From assembly GCF_000383855.1 (NCBI RefSeq), contig NZ_KB912877.1, positions 4,153,226-4,217,225 of the forward strand: 64,000 bases of DNA, given 5' to 3'. Each line of letters begins with the position of its first letter. Position 1 is the first letter of the stretch. The notes beneath the pieces are model-generated. The model was not told where the DNA came from and did no database searches. It was given only the letters and a program-made list of their open reading frames with translations. The position numbers were made by a program, and so were the translations under genes. This DNA comes from Methylobacter marinus A45. Its GTDB lineage: Bacteria; Pseudomonadota; Gammaproteobacteria; Methylococcales; Methylomonadaceae. Positions 26,802 through 35,714 of this stretch are shown piece by piece.

Positions 26802-28064
26802 TTAAATATTAAGAAGTAGGTGAGCCGGGGCTTCCAGACATTCTTTGATGGTCACAAGGAATTGCACGGCATCGCGTCCGTCAACCAGGCGGTGATCATA
26901 GGACAGGGCCAGGTACATAATGGGACGGGCGACGATCTGACCGTTTTCGACCACAGGGCGTTCCTTGATGGCGTGCATGCCTAAAATGGCACACTGCGGC
27001 GGGTTCAGTATCGGTGTCGATAGCATCGAACCGAAAATGCCGCCGTTGGTAATGGTAAACGTGCCGCCCTTTAAGTCCTCGTAGCCTAACGTGGCGTTGC
27101 GTCCCTTTTCACCGAAATCGGCAATGCTTCTTTCGATACCGGCAAAATCGAGCTGGTCGGCATCGCGCAAAACCGGCACGATCAGGCCGCGCGGGGTCGT
27201 GACGGCAATGCCTATGTCGTAGTAGCCGTGATAAATAATATCGTTGTCGTCAATGGAGGCGTTAACGGCCGGAAAACGTTTTAACGCTTCGATGGAGGCT
27301 TTGACGAAAAACGACATAAAGCCCAGTTTGACATGGTGCTTTTGTTCGAAGCGGGCTTTGTACTGATTGCGAAGATCGATAACGTTTTGCATATTGACTT
27401 CATTAAATGTCGTCAGCATGGCCGCGTTTTGTTGGGCCTGTAGCAGGCGTTCGGCAATCTTCGCCCTTAAGCGTGTCATCGGCACCCGCTGTTCCGGACG
27501 CAGGTTCAAAGAAGGCGCGGCCGGCTCGACAGGCTTGAGTTTCTCCGGTTTGGCGGGCGCGGGTGCGGCTTCAGGTTCTGGAAGTTCGGCTTCCGCTTCT
27601 GGCTGCTTGTGACTTTCCAGATAGTCGAGCACATCGGTCTTGGTGATGCGGCCGTTTTTGCCGGTGCCTTTAATACCGGCGGGATCGATATTTTTTTCAA
27701 AAATCATTCGCCGTACCGAAGGGCTTAATGCGGGAGTCGCTTCGCCGTATGCCTCTTGCGTTTCGGGCGCGGCCGTTTCGACAGCCTCGGTTTCCTGTGT
27801 CTGAACGGCCTGTTGTGTCTGGACGTCTTGCGGATCCAGCACGGCCAGCACTTCGCCGGCTACCACTATCGCGCCGTCTTCCTTGCGTATTTCACGCAGA
27901 ATACCTGATTCCGGCGCGGGGACTTCAAGTACCACTTTATCGGTTTCCAGGTCGACGAGATTGTCGTTTTTATTGATGATGTCGCCGGGCTTCTTATGCC
28001 AGGTTGCCAATGTGGCGTCTGAAATCGATTCGGGTAGGTTAGGGACTAAGACTTCAATGCTCAT
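26802..28064 (-). CDS. sucB: 2-oxoglutarate dehydrogenase E2, dihydrolipoyl succinyltransferase
   Basis: Core acyltransferase of the 2-oxoglutarate dehydrogenase complex, 420 residues. The lipoyl domain (1-78) has Lys43 in [13 protein letters not shown]; then an Ala/Pro/Glu-rich linker, the peripheral-subunit-binding domain ([21 protein letters not shown]), a second linker and the catalytic domain ending in His391/Asp395 of [11 protein letters not shown]. All key residues are intact. It lies 1 nt after sucA and 13 nt before lpd, so the three are one transcript. Certain. Confidence 0.97.
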   Translation of the reverse strand: MSIEVLVPNLPESISDATLATWHKKPGDIINKNDNLVDLETDKVVLEVPAPESGILREIRKEDGAIVVAGEVLAVLDPQDVQTQQAVQTQETEAVETAAPETQEAYGEATPALSPSVRRMIFEKNIDPAGIKGTGKNGRITKTDVLDYLESHKQPEAEAELPEPEAAPAPAKPEKLKPVEPAAPSLNLRPEQRVPMTRLRAKIAERLLQAQQNAAMLTTFNEVNMQNVIDLRNQYKARFEQKHHVKLGFMSFFVKASIEALKRFPAVNASIDDNDIIYHGYYDIGIAVTTPRGLIVPVLRDADQLDFAGIERSIADFGEKGRNATLGYEDLKGGTFTITNGGIFGSMLSTPILNPPQCAILGMHAIKERPVVENGQIVARPIMYLALSYDHRLVDGRDAVQFLVTIKECLEAPAHLLLNI

Positions 28065-28065
28065 G

Positions 28066-30888
28066 TTATTTTCCTGAAGGTTTGCCGTATAAGGCCGATT
28101 CTACGACGGCTTTTTGTTGTTCTATATGGATACGGAAATTGCCCACAGCAGGGGCGGCAGATGCCTCTCGGCCGCTATAAGTTATGGTGATATGAGGCTC
28201 CAGATTGTCGGCAAAATGATGTTTTGACTGATACCAGGCTCCCTGATTCTGGGGCTCCTCCTGGCACCAGACGAATTCTTTCATGGCGGGGTATTTCGCC
28301 AGTTCCGCCCTGAATGCTTCAGCGGGGAACGGATACAGTTGTTCCAGGCGCGTGATGGCGACATGTTTCAGGTCGTCCTGGCGCCGTGCTTCGAGCAGAT
28401 CATAATAAACTTTACCGGAACACAGAATAAAGCGCGTGATTTTTTTCGGGTTGATCGGATCCTGGTCACCGATGACCGGTTGAAATTGGCCGTCAGTCAG
28501 GTCTTCCAGCGTCGATACGGCAAGTTTGTGTCGGAGCAGGCTTTTAGGCGTCATGACGATCAGCGGCTTTCTATAGGGCCTGATCAACTGCCGACGCAAT
28601 AGATGGAATATCTGCGCCGGCGTGGTCGGATTGCAGACCTGCATGTTGTGTTCGGCGCATAGCTGCAGGTAGCGTTCGAGTCGGGCGGATGAATGCTCCG
28701 GACCCTGGCCTTCGAAGCCATGCGGCAACAGCATGACCAGACCGCTCAACCGACCCCATTTGGTTTCGCCGGAACTGATGAATTGGTCGATGACGACTTG
28801 CGCGCCATTGGCAAAATCGCCGAATTGCGCTTCCCAGATGACCAACGTATTCGGAACGGTTGAGCTGTAGCCGTATTCAAAACCCAAAACGGCGGCTTCC
28901 GAAAGCAGTGAATCGAAAATCTGCGCCCGGCCCTGATCCTTGTCCAGGTGTTTCAGCGGCGTGTGAGTTTTGCCATTCAGCTGATTATGCAGCACGGCAT
29001 GCCGGTGAAAGAAAGTGCCCCGGCCCACGTCCTGTCCGGTCAGGCGTACGTGGTATTTATCCATCAGCAAGGTCGCATAGGCCATGTTCTCGGCAAACCC
29101 CCAGTCCAGCGGCATGGCGCCGGCGGCCATTTTACGCCGGTTGTCCATGATTTTGGCGACGCGCGAATGCAGTTCGAAACCGGCCGGCAGTCGCTGCATC
29201 TGATCGTTGCAGAAGCGAATGTGATCAATCGAAATGGATGTGTCGCAGGGCGTGTCCCAGCTGCCGTTCATGAATTGGTTCCATTGCGTGGTATATGAGT
29301 AATGATTGTTATCCAGTATGGGGCGCGAAACGACGCGGCCGGCATCGAGCTGCTTCTGATACTCCTGTTCCATCTGGTTGGATTGCTCTTCCGTAATGAT
29401 GCCTTCCCTGATGAGCCGTTCCGCGTAAATTCGCCGCGTGGTTTTGTGCTGGCGGATTTTCTTATACATACGCGGCTGCGTGGCCGAGGGCTCGTCGGCT
29501 TCATTATGGCCGAGACGGCGGTAGCAGATCAGGTCGATGACCACGTCCTTGTTAAAGGTCATGCGATAGTCGAGTGCCAGTTTCGTGACAAAGTTGACGG
29601 CCTCGGGGTCATCGCCCGTAACATGAAAAACCGGTGCCTGAATCATGCTGGCCACATCGGTGCAGTACAACGTGGATCGGGCGTCCTGTGGGTTGCTGGT
29701 GGTAAAGCCGATCTGATTGTTGATGACGATATGAATCGTGCCGCCGGTCGAGAAGGCTCGGGTCTGAGACATGTTCAGGGTTTCCATGATGATGCCTTGC
29801 CCCGAAAACGCGGCATCGCCATGGATCAGTACCGGGATAACCGCATTTTTGCCTTCGGCTCCGGCTCTGTCCTGGCGCGCCTTTACCGAGCCTTCCACAA
29901 CCGGGTCGATAATCTCCAGATGCGACGGATTGAAAGCCAGCGTTAAATGCACCGGCCCACCGGCCGTGGCGATATTCGATGAAAAACCCATGTGATATTT
30001 GACATCACCGGAACTGACGCCGGGCGATAACGTCGGCATGCCGGCGAATTCATCGAACAAACTGGCAGGGCTTTTGCCGAGAGTATTGATCAGCACATTC
30101 AGCCGGCCTCTATGCGCCATGCCGATCACAATTTCCTTCACGCTTTTATCGCCCGAGCCTTGAATGATCTCGTCGAGGATGGTGATCAGTGATTCTCCGC
30201 CTTCCAGCGAGAAGCGCTTTTGGCCGACAAATTTTGTATGCAGATAGTTTTCAATGCCTTCTGCCGCGGTTAACTGTTTAAGCAGCCAGCGTTTTTTTTC
30301 AGGCTCTATGACATTGGCTTTCGGGTTTTCCAGGCGATTTTTTATCCAGCGTTTGATCGTCGTATCGACAATATGCATGTACTCCGAACCAATGCTGCCG
30401 CAGTAAATGTCCTTCAGGCCGGCGATAATGTCGCGTAGACGCAGCCGGTCGGCGCCGTGCAGCAGATCCGCATCGAACAGTGTATCCATATCGGGGGCGG
30501 ACAGGCCGTAAAAAGCCGGGTCAAACTCGGGCGGTGGCGGCGCTGTTTTGCCTAGCGGATTATTTTGGGCGATCTGGTGTCCCCGGACGCGGTAGTGGTT
30601 GATGAGTCGGGCAACGGCGGATTGTTTTTTGACGCTTTCTTCCGTAAATCCTTGCAGTTCAGCCAGCCGGCCCCGGGATTTAGTCGCGAGTCGCGCAAAG
30701 CGTTCCACAATAGGGCTATGGGCTGCTTCATAATCGACGCCGTTGTGAATGGCGCTGAATTCCTTTTGCCAACTGGGCTCAACCGATTCAGGATCTTCGA
30801 GAAACTTTTCATACAGGTTTTCAATGAAACTGGCGTTGCTGCCATAGAGGCTAGAAGAATCTTGAAAAAGTTTAAGCAGTTTACTCAT
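28066..30888 (-). CDS. sucA: 2-oxoglutarate dehydrogenase E1
   Basis: Thiamine-diphosphate decarboxylating subunit, 940 residues, which converts 2-oxoglutarate to succinyl-lipoyl-E2 in the TCA cycle. [40 protein letters not shown] and [15 protein letters not shown] mark substrate and cofactor sites; the C-terminal transketolase-like part has [18 protein letters not shown]. No gaps or stops are seen, so the enzyme should fold. First gene of sucA-sucB-lpd; the promoter must lie in 30889-31045, shared with the divergent DUF2914 gene. Confidence 0.97.
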   Translation of the reverse strand: MSKLLKLFQDSSSLYGSNASFIENLYEKFLEDPESVEPSWQKEFSAIHNGVDYEAAHSPIVERFARLATKSRGRLAELQGFTEESVKKQSAVARLINHYRVRGHQIAQNNPLGKTAPPPPEFDPAFYGLSAPDMDTLFDADLLHGADRLRLRDIIAGLKDIYCGSIGSEYMHIVDTTIKRWIKNRLENPKANVIEPEKKRWLLKQLTAAEGIENYLHTKFVGQKRFSLEGGESLITILDEIIQGSGDKSVKEIVIGMAHRGRLNVLINTLGKSPASLFDEFAGMPTLSPGVSSGDVKYHMGFSSNIATAGGPVHLTLAFNPSHLEIIDPVVEGSVKARQDRAGAEGKNAVIPVLIHGDAAFSGQGIIMETLNMSQTRAFSTGGTIHIVINNQIGFTTSNPQDARSTLYCTDVASMIQAPVFHVTGDDPEAVNFVTKLALDYRMTFNKDVVIDLICYRRLGHNEADEPSATQPRMYKKIRQHKTTRRIYAERLIREGIITEEQSNQMEQEYQKQLDAGRVVSRPILDNNHYSYTTQWNQFMNGSWDTPCDTSISIDHIRFCNDQMQRLPAGFELHSRVAKIMDNRRKMAAGAMPLDWGFAENMAYATLLMDKYHVRLTGQDVGRGTFFHRHAVLHNQLNGKTHTPLKHLDKDQGRAQIFDSLLSEAAVLGFEYGYSSTVPNTLVIWEAQFGDFANGAQVVIDQFISSGETKWGRLSGLVMLLPHGFEGQGPEHSSARLERYLQLCAEHNMQVCNPTTPAQIFHLLRRQLIRPYRKPLIVMTPKSLLRHKLAVSTLEDLTDGQFQPVIGDQDPINPKKITRFILCSGKVYYDLLEARRQDDLKHVAITRLEQLYPFPAEAFRAELAKYPAMKEFVWCQEEPQNQGAWYQSKHHFADNLEPHITITYSGREASAAPAVGNFRIHIEQQKAVVESALYGKPSGK

Positions 30889-31045
30889 TAGGATTATCCA
30901 ATTTATTCGAAATGGGTTTTCACTTTTTACCAGGTCCGCAGTGGTATATTACTCAGTTAAGCGTTGTCTGGCTAAAAATATGGTTTATTTTAGTGGCAAA
31001 GGCAATCATAAAGTTTCATCCGCTTGTTGTTGAGATAAAAAAAAC

Positions 31046-31813
31046 ATGAGAGACAAAAAGAATATTGTAATTAGAGTTAACTATTCCAAATCCGGGAGAA
31101 AAGCCGGTAGCGTGGGGGCGGCGCCCGAGATGGTAACAGAGTGGCACGTTAAACGAATAGTGCTGGCAGTCATCGTTATTGGCATGCTGATTTTCAGTGC
31201 CTTGTACTTTTTGCTGAATCCCGGAGAGCAAAACGCGGAGGTCTCATTGTCTGATACCGATTTTAATGCTTCAGTTAAGCCGGAAGAAAAAGATGTATAT
31301 ATACAAGAGAGGCCAAAACCAATTAAGCCTGAAAATAAGTCCGTAGCCATTAATAATATAATTGAAGCGGAAACTCAAAAACAGAAACCTAGTATTAAGG
31401 TTGAGGTGAAAAAGAAGCAGCGGACAATAATCAGTCAAGAAAATGTAACCAGGAAAATGAGCGCTTCAGTCATTAATAAAAATGTTTCTCGCGCTTTATT
31501 AACCGATAAAATTAATAATAAGGAGCCGGCGGGAGAACTAAATCTTCCAGTTGCAGTCAATAAGGCACAAGCTGTAGGTGTCTATTATTTTACCGAATTA
31601 ACAGGTTTAAAAGGTCGCACGCTTTACCATGAATGGCTAAATAATGGGGAAGTCGTTTTTAACCGCAGGTTGAATATCCTGGGTAATAGGTGGCGTACAT
31701 CCAGCAGTAAGTTATTTACTGATAATGATGTAGGTAACTGGTCTGTCAGGTTAATAGATGAGAATGAGCGTATACTAAATAAAAAAAGCTTTAAGGTTGT
31801 TACTATTAAGTAA
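31046..31813 (+). CDS. Membrane protein with C-terminal DUF2914 domain
   Basis: Protein of 255 residues: a basic cytoplasmic tail (1-36), one transmembrane segment (about 37-58, IVLAVIVIGMLIFSALYFLL), a long Lys/Glu-rich linker (60-175), and a C-terminal domain of about 80 residues with GVYYFTELTGLKGRTLYHEW, RWRTSSSKLFT and GNWSVRLIDEN. That last part matches the DUF2914 pattern, a presumed beta-sandwich outside the membrane with no known function. The gene is AT-rich compared with the sucAB genes behind it. Domain call is by motif only. Confidence 0.75.
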   Translation: MRDKKNIVIRVNYSKSGRKAGSVGAAPEMVTEWHVKRIVLAVIVIGMLIFSALYFLLNPGEQNAEVSLSDTDFNASVKPEEKDVYIQERPKPIKPENKSVAINNIIEAETQKQKPSIKVEVKKKQRTIISQENVTRKMSASVINKNVSRALLTDKINNKEPAGELNLPVAVNKAQAVGVYYFTELTGLKGRTLYHEWLNNGEVVFNRRLNILGNRWRTSSSKLFTDNDVGNWSVRLIDENERILNKKSFKVVTIK

Positions 31814-31947
31814 TGGCTTAGTCCCGGAATTTAAACATATATAGTTATGAATGATTATTTGAATCAAATATTGGTAATTGTTGCTATTTATAGTATTAGC
31901 GAGTCATGATATGATTGAATTATATTTTTTTATTATTAGGAGTGAAA

Positions 31948-32286
31948 ATGACCCAGTATCAAAATCTTAAAATGGCCGAGTATCAAAATCTATCTGAAAA
32001 TGAATTGCAGGCGGTTATTGAAAAAGCCGAAAAAGCATTAAAATCCAAACAGGCCAATAAACGTAAAGAGGTTATTGCCCAGATTAAGGAGTTGGCCGCA
32101 TCGATTGATGTGGCCGTGGAGATTTATGAAAGTGATAAAAGATCTGCTCGTAAAGGGGTTAAGGTTCCGGTTAAATACCGTCATCCTCAGGATCCTGAAA
32201 AAACATGGACCGGTCGCGGGGTTACGCCGAAATGGATGCAGACTTTACTTGATGAAGGCCATGACCGTTCCGAGTTTGAAGTGTGA
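31948..32286 (+). CDS. H-NS family histone-like DNA-binding protein
   Basis: Nucleoid-associated protein of 112 residues. The N-terminal half is helical and would form the dimerisation coiled coil (LSENELQAVIEKAEKALKSK); the C-terminal half has the H-NS DNA-binding signature KYRHPQDPEKTWTGRGVTPKWM, containing the TWTGRGxxPKW core. Such proteins bind AT-rich DNA and silence foreign genes. The ATG at 31948 has AGGAGTG seven bases upstream; an ATG at 31915 would add a non-homologous tail. It is a single-gene unit followed by a strong hairpin. Confidence 0.92.
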   Translation: MTQYQNLKMAEYQNLSENELQAVIEKAEKALKSKQANKRKEVIAQIKELAASIDVAVEIYESDKRSARKGVKVPVKYRHPQDPEKTWTGRGVTPKWMQTLLDEGHDRSEFEV

Positions 32287-32315
32287 TTCTCCAGGCCCAG
32301 GACGGATATTCTCAG

Positions 32316-32353
32316 GGCACAAGGCAAAAAGACACGACTTTCAGCCTTGTGCC
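32316..32353 (+). terminator. Hairpin terminator after the H-NS-like gene, also a repeated element
   Basis: Perfect 10-bp arms GGCACAAGGC and GCCTTGTGCC with an 18-base loop, followed by GGTGTTTTCT. A related palindrome lies at 49399-49447 after greA, so this may be a dispersed repeat that also acts as a terminator. It lies between convergent genes and could serve both. Confidence 0.6.
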
Positions 32354-32361
32354 GGTGTTTT

Positions 32362-33246
32362 CTAATCAATAAAACGTTTTGTTAAATCCCCGTAATCATC
32401 AATTCTGCGATCACGCAAATAGGGCCATATTTGTCTGACGCGTTCAACTCTTGCCTTATCAATAGCGCCGGTTAACAACTTTATTTCCGATTCGTCAGCA
32501 TGAGCTATGATCTCTCCTTGAGGTCCCGCGATAAAGCTATTGCCCCAGAAATTTATGCCAGTTTCCGAATCCGGCGCTTTTTCAAAACCGATGCGATTAC
32601 AGGATATGACGGGAATACCATTCGCCACCGCATGAGAACGCTGTATGGTTGTCCAGGCGTCCAGCTGGCGTTTGTGCTCTTCAGGGGGGTCCTGTGGGTC
32701 CCAGCCTATGGCAGTAGGGTAGATCAATAACTCCGCGCCGGCTAAAGCCATCAGTCTTGCCGCTTCGGGAAACCACTGATCCCAGCAGACCAATACGCCT
32801 AATTTACCGATTGACGTTTGAATCGGTTTGAAGCCGATGTCGCCCGGCGTGAAATAGTATTTTTCATAAAAGCCCGGGTCGTCGGGAATATGCATTTTCC
32901 GATATTTGCCAGCGATACTGCCGTCCTTGTCAAAAACAACGGCGGTATTATGATAAAGTCCGGGCGCTCTTTGTTCGAAGATAGTTGAAACAATAACGAT
33001 TTCCCGTTCTTTCGCCACTGCCGACAGAATGTCCGTGGTGGGGCCAGGGATAGGCTGGGCCAGGGAAAAGTTATTATAGTCTTCGTTCTGGCAGAAATAA
33101 GGTCCCAGATGCAATTCCGGAAGCACGACCAGGTCGGCATCGGCGGCAGCCGCTTCGTGGATTTTCTCAATGGAAAAATCAAGGTTGGTCTGTCTGTCTT
33201 CATTACAGGGCTGTTGAACAGCGCTGACGATTAATTTTGATTTCAT
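32362..33246 (-). CDS. aguB: N-carbamoylputrescine amidase
   Basis: Nitrilase-superfamily enzyme, 294 residues, that hydrolyses N-carbamoylputrescine to putrescine, CO2 and ammonia. The Glu-Lys-Cys triad is Glu44 (VLPELHLGPY), Lys117 (KYRKMHIPDD) and Cys154 (VCWDQWFPEAAR). PYFCQNED and GWDPQDPPEEHKRQLDAW are typical of the agmatine-pathway branch rather than other nitrilases. The aguA partner lies 1.4 kb upstream on the same strand, so arginine-derived agmatine can be turned into putrescine. Confident. Confidence 0.92.
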   Translation of the reverse strand: MKSKLIVSAVQQPCNEDRQTNLDFSIEKIHEAAAADADLVVLPELHLGPYFCQNEDYNNFSLAQPIPGPTTDILSAVAKEREIVIVSTIFEQRAPGLYHNTAVVFDKDGSIAGKYRKMHIPDDPGFYEKYYFTPGDIGFKPIQTSIGKLGVLVCWDQWFPEAARLMALAGAELLIYPTAIGWDPQDPPEEHKRQLDAWTTIQRSHAVANGIPVISCNRIGFEKAPDSETGINFWGNSFIAGPQGEIIAHADESEIKLLTGAIDKARVERVRQIWPYLRDRRIDDYGDLTKRFID

Positions 33247-33342
33247 GATGGTTGTGTCAGGGATAGGTTTTAACAGTTGTATTTTATAACGATTTAAAAG
33301 CAGGAAATAGAGCGTTCGGTTTAACGGAAGCCGACAACAAGG

Positions 33343-33948
33343 TTAGGCGCGCCGAGCAGTGACTTCGCTGATTTGCCGGTCATGAAGGCGGCTTAAGGTT
33401 ATTATTGCCGAAATTGCGCCGACCAATGCATAAGCCATATCCGACTGGGTATCCCAGATATATCCCTGAGTGCCTAAAAACGATTCGGCGGCTTCTTCGC
33501 TGAGTAAGGCAACGAACCATTCAATAAGTTCGTAAAATGCGGCGATGGCCAGACAGATGCAGATTATGAGGAAGTTTAGCCAATTGCGGCTGGCCACGAC
33601 CTGATTTCTGATCAATATTTCCCTGGCAATGATGGCCGGGATAAAGCCCTGGGCAAAATGGCCGAGTTTATCGTAATTATTACGTTCAAGTTCCAGTGCC
33701 ACTTTCAGCCAGTCAAATAATGGGACTTCGGCATAAGTATAATGGGCGCCTATCATCAGGACAATGCTGTGAATCAAAATCAGGAAATATGCGAGAGAGG
33801 TCAGCGGAAAGCGTCGCCGGGTCGCGATAAGTATAACCAGGGCGATTAAGGCGGGAGCGGTTTCCAGCCACCAGGTCGGGTAATCTTTTGGCTCGAAGGC
33901 AGACCATGTCAGCACTGAAAAAAACACCGTCAGCCAGGTTTTAGTCAT
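33343..33948 (-). CDS. DUF2238 family membrane protein
   Basis: Polytopic membrane protein of 201 residues with about six hydrophobic helices. It carries the conserved polar motifs of the DUF2238 (YjdF-like) family: HYTYAEVPLFDWL, YDKLGHFAQGFIPAI, FYELIEWFVAL and GTQGYIWDTQSDM. The retained His, Glu and Asp inside helices suggest a transport or enzymatic role, but none is established. Its ATG overlaps the stop of the nucleotidyltransferase gene by 8 nt. Confidence 0.85.
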   Translation of the reverse strand: MTKTWLTVFFSVLTWSAFEPKDYPTWWLETAPALIALVILIATRRRFPLTSLAYFLILIHSIVLMIGAHYTYAEVPLFDWLKVALELERNNYDKLGHFAQGFIPAIIAREILIRNQVVASRNWLNFLIICICLAIAAFYELIEWFVALLSEEAAESFLGTQGYIWDTQSDMAYALVGAISAIITLSRLHDRQISEVTARRA

Positions 33949-34285
33949 GACCGGCGTTTTGATTGTTTAAATGCGATGCATTTAAGGAATTATAGAAAAC
34001 GATGCCATATTGATTAATGTGATCGATAAAGCCGGCATTACTTATTTGATTGAAATCGATAATATCAAAGCAATAAGGTAAAAGCAGGTCATCGAGTTCA
34101 AAGTTTACTCTATCAACAATGCGCAAGTTTAATGCGCGCCCCTTTAGCGCCAGGTCAATATCCGAACCCTCTTTATAATTGCCTCTAGCTCTTGAGCCGT
34201 AGATGATGGCCTGTTCTATTTCAGGATGATTGGCAAAAACAGCATTTATCTGCGAAATGGTGTTTTTTTTGAGACCGTATTTCAT
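33941..34285 (-). CDS. MNT-type nucleotidyltransferase domain protein (orphan antitoxin-like)
   Basis: Minimal nucleotidyltransferase of 114 residues. The catalytic signature GSRARGNYKEGSDIDLAL gives the GSR/G...S-D-x-D metal-binding motif. Such proteins are usually antitoxins of HEPN/MNT pairs that modify their toxin partner. Here no HEPN gene lies on either side: downstream it overlaps a DUF2238 gene by 8 nt, and upstream lies a palindromic repeat. It may be a relic whose partner was lost, or a free-standing enzyme. Confidence 0.85.
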   Translation of the reverse strand: MKYGLKKNTISQINAVFANHPEIEQAIIYGSRARGNYKEGSDIDLALKGRALNLRIVDRVNFELDDLLLPYCFDIIDFNQISNAGFIDHINQYGIVFYNSLNASHLNNQNAGHD

Positions 34286-34649
34286 AGTTTACTGTTTGCA
34301 TCAAATCGGCTTATTAAGACTGTTGAAGCCTTTGAATAATGTCTTATTCAGCAAGTTCATTTAAGGAACGTGAATTTTATAATTCCCGCAACTGACTTGT
34401 CTTTCCGTCCATCTTCTGCGTTGCCTACAGGGATGTAGGTAAGGAGCGGAAGCTTTGCGCAAACAGTTACATGGCTTGCCATGCGCCTGTTTGCGCGCCT
34501 TGAATATGAACAGAAATCCTGCCTCATTTGCGGGTCTTATTTCATTCCCATTCCTAATCATATTATTGTATGATCGACGCCGCCAGATATTATAAGCGCC
34601 CGGCATATATAATCGCCGGACGCATCGTTGATTATCTGCGGGTTGAGTG
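34286..34649. repeat. Gene-free dispersed-repeat candidate with long palindrome
   Basis: No credible gene is present, though one strand is open for about 100 codons with a composition typical of translated repeats. The centre holds arms GCGCAAACAG (34457-34466) and CTGTTTGCGC (34487-34496) around a nested ATGGC-TT-GCCAT, a compact cruciform of 40 bp. A short GAATTTTATAATTC palindrome lies near 34372. The pattern suggests a MITE-like element inserted between aguA and the nucleotidyltransferase gene. Confidence 0.45.
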
Positions 34650-35678
34650 TCAGTCAATAAGGCCAAGCGCTTTTTCAGGAAACTGCATGGTCATGCAATG
34701 CAGGCTGCCATATTGATGCACCAGTGGCCGGCAGGGCGTGGCGATGACTTTGTGCCGGGGAAAACAACCTGCCAGCCGTTCCAGGGCGACCGCATCCATC
34801 GGGTCGTCATAGACGGGCACCATGACGGCCTGATTAATGATCAGGAAATTGGCGTAGTTGGCGGGCAGGCGTTGGCCTTCCTCGTCAAATATTGGTTTCG
34901 GCATCGGCAACGGCACCAGGTGATAGGTCTCATTCGATCGAGTGCGGAAGGCCTGTAGCTGAGATTCCATATTTTTCAAACTTGCGTAATGCTGGTCTTC
35001 GGGATCATTGCTGCTGGTATACGCGATGGTCGTGGCCGAGCAAAAACGGGCCAGCGTATCGATATGGGCGTCGGTGTCGTCGCCGGACAGATTTTCCTGA
35101 TCCACCCATAATATTCTCTTGGCGCCGAAGTATTCTTGCAGTCGCTGTTCAATTTCCAGTTGCGACAGTTCATTGTTTCTGTTCGGATTCAACAGACACT
35201 GGCGCGTGGTCATGATCGTGTCGATGCCGTCGCTTTCGACACTGCCGCCTTCTAGGATGAAGTCTATATCGGCGTAATCCGCATTCTTGAACGGACTGTA
35301 ATTCAGCAGGGCATGATTCAGCGCGTTGTCGGCCTGATGCGGATATTTACCGCCCCAGCCATTGAATCTGAAATTGAGCAGTTTCATGCGGCCGTCTTCT
35401 TCCACGGTCAAAAAAACCGTATCCCTGACCCAGATGTCATTGACCCCGGCGTGAAGAAATACAATATTGCCGGTGTTTTTGATTAAAGCCTGAATATGCT
35501 GCTGGTGGGCGTTATCCCGGCAGACGATAAACAAACGCTGATACTGGCTTATCGTTTCGGCAATAAAACCGTAGCTCTGCTCGACCGTATCAAGACGATT
35601 GCTGAAGTCGCCGGTAGCATGCGGCCAGGCGATTAATACGGCGGATTGTTGTTCCCATTCGGCTGGAAAGCGGATCAT
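34650..35678 (-). CDS. aguA: Agmatine deiminase
   Basis: Guanidino-group-modifying enzyme of the peptidyl-arginine deiminase family, 342 residues, converting agmatine to N-carbamoylputrescine plus ammonia. The nucleophile is Cys328 in GSLHCMTMQFP; NDIWVRDT supplies the conserved Asp, FILEGGSVESDG the Glu/Gly loop, and SGDDTDAHIDTLARF the catalytic His/Asp. With aguB it forms a two-step route to putrescine. The two genes are separated by a DUF2238 gene, an MNT gene and a repeat, so they are probably not one transcript. Confidence 0.93.
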   Translation of the reverse strand: MIRFPAEWEQQSAVLIAWPHATGDFSNRLDTVEQSYGFIAETISQYQRLFIVCRDNAHQQHIQALIKNTGNIVFLHAGVNDIWVRDTVFLTVEEDGRMKLLNFRFNGWGGKYPHQADNALNHALLNYSPFKNADYADIDFILEGGSVESDGIDTIMTTRQCLLNPNRNNELSQLEIEQRLQEYFGAKRILWVDQENLSGDDTDAHIDTLARFCSATTIAYTSSNDPEDQHYASLKNMESQLQAFRTRSNETYHLVPLPMPKPIFDEEGQRLPANYANFLIINQAVMVPVYDDPMDAVALERLAGCFPRHKVIATPCRPLVHQYGSLHCMTMQFPEKALGLID

Positions 35679-35714
35679 TGATTTTGGTACCCTGTGGTTG
35701 ATTGTATTTGCCGG

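Noticed and set aside
31915-31947. Upstream ATG of the H-NS-like gene
   Set aside because: It adds a non-homologous hydrophobic tail and lacks a ribosome site, whereas 31948 has AGGAGTG at good spacing.
34361-34666. 101-codon minus-strand frame upstream of the nucleotidyltransferase gene, considered as a missing HEPN toxin
   Set aside because: It reads through the palindromic repeat, is Arg/Cys-rich and has no HEPN motif (R-x4-6-H).
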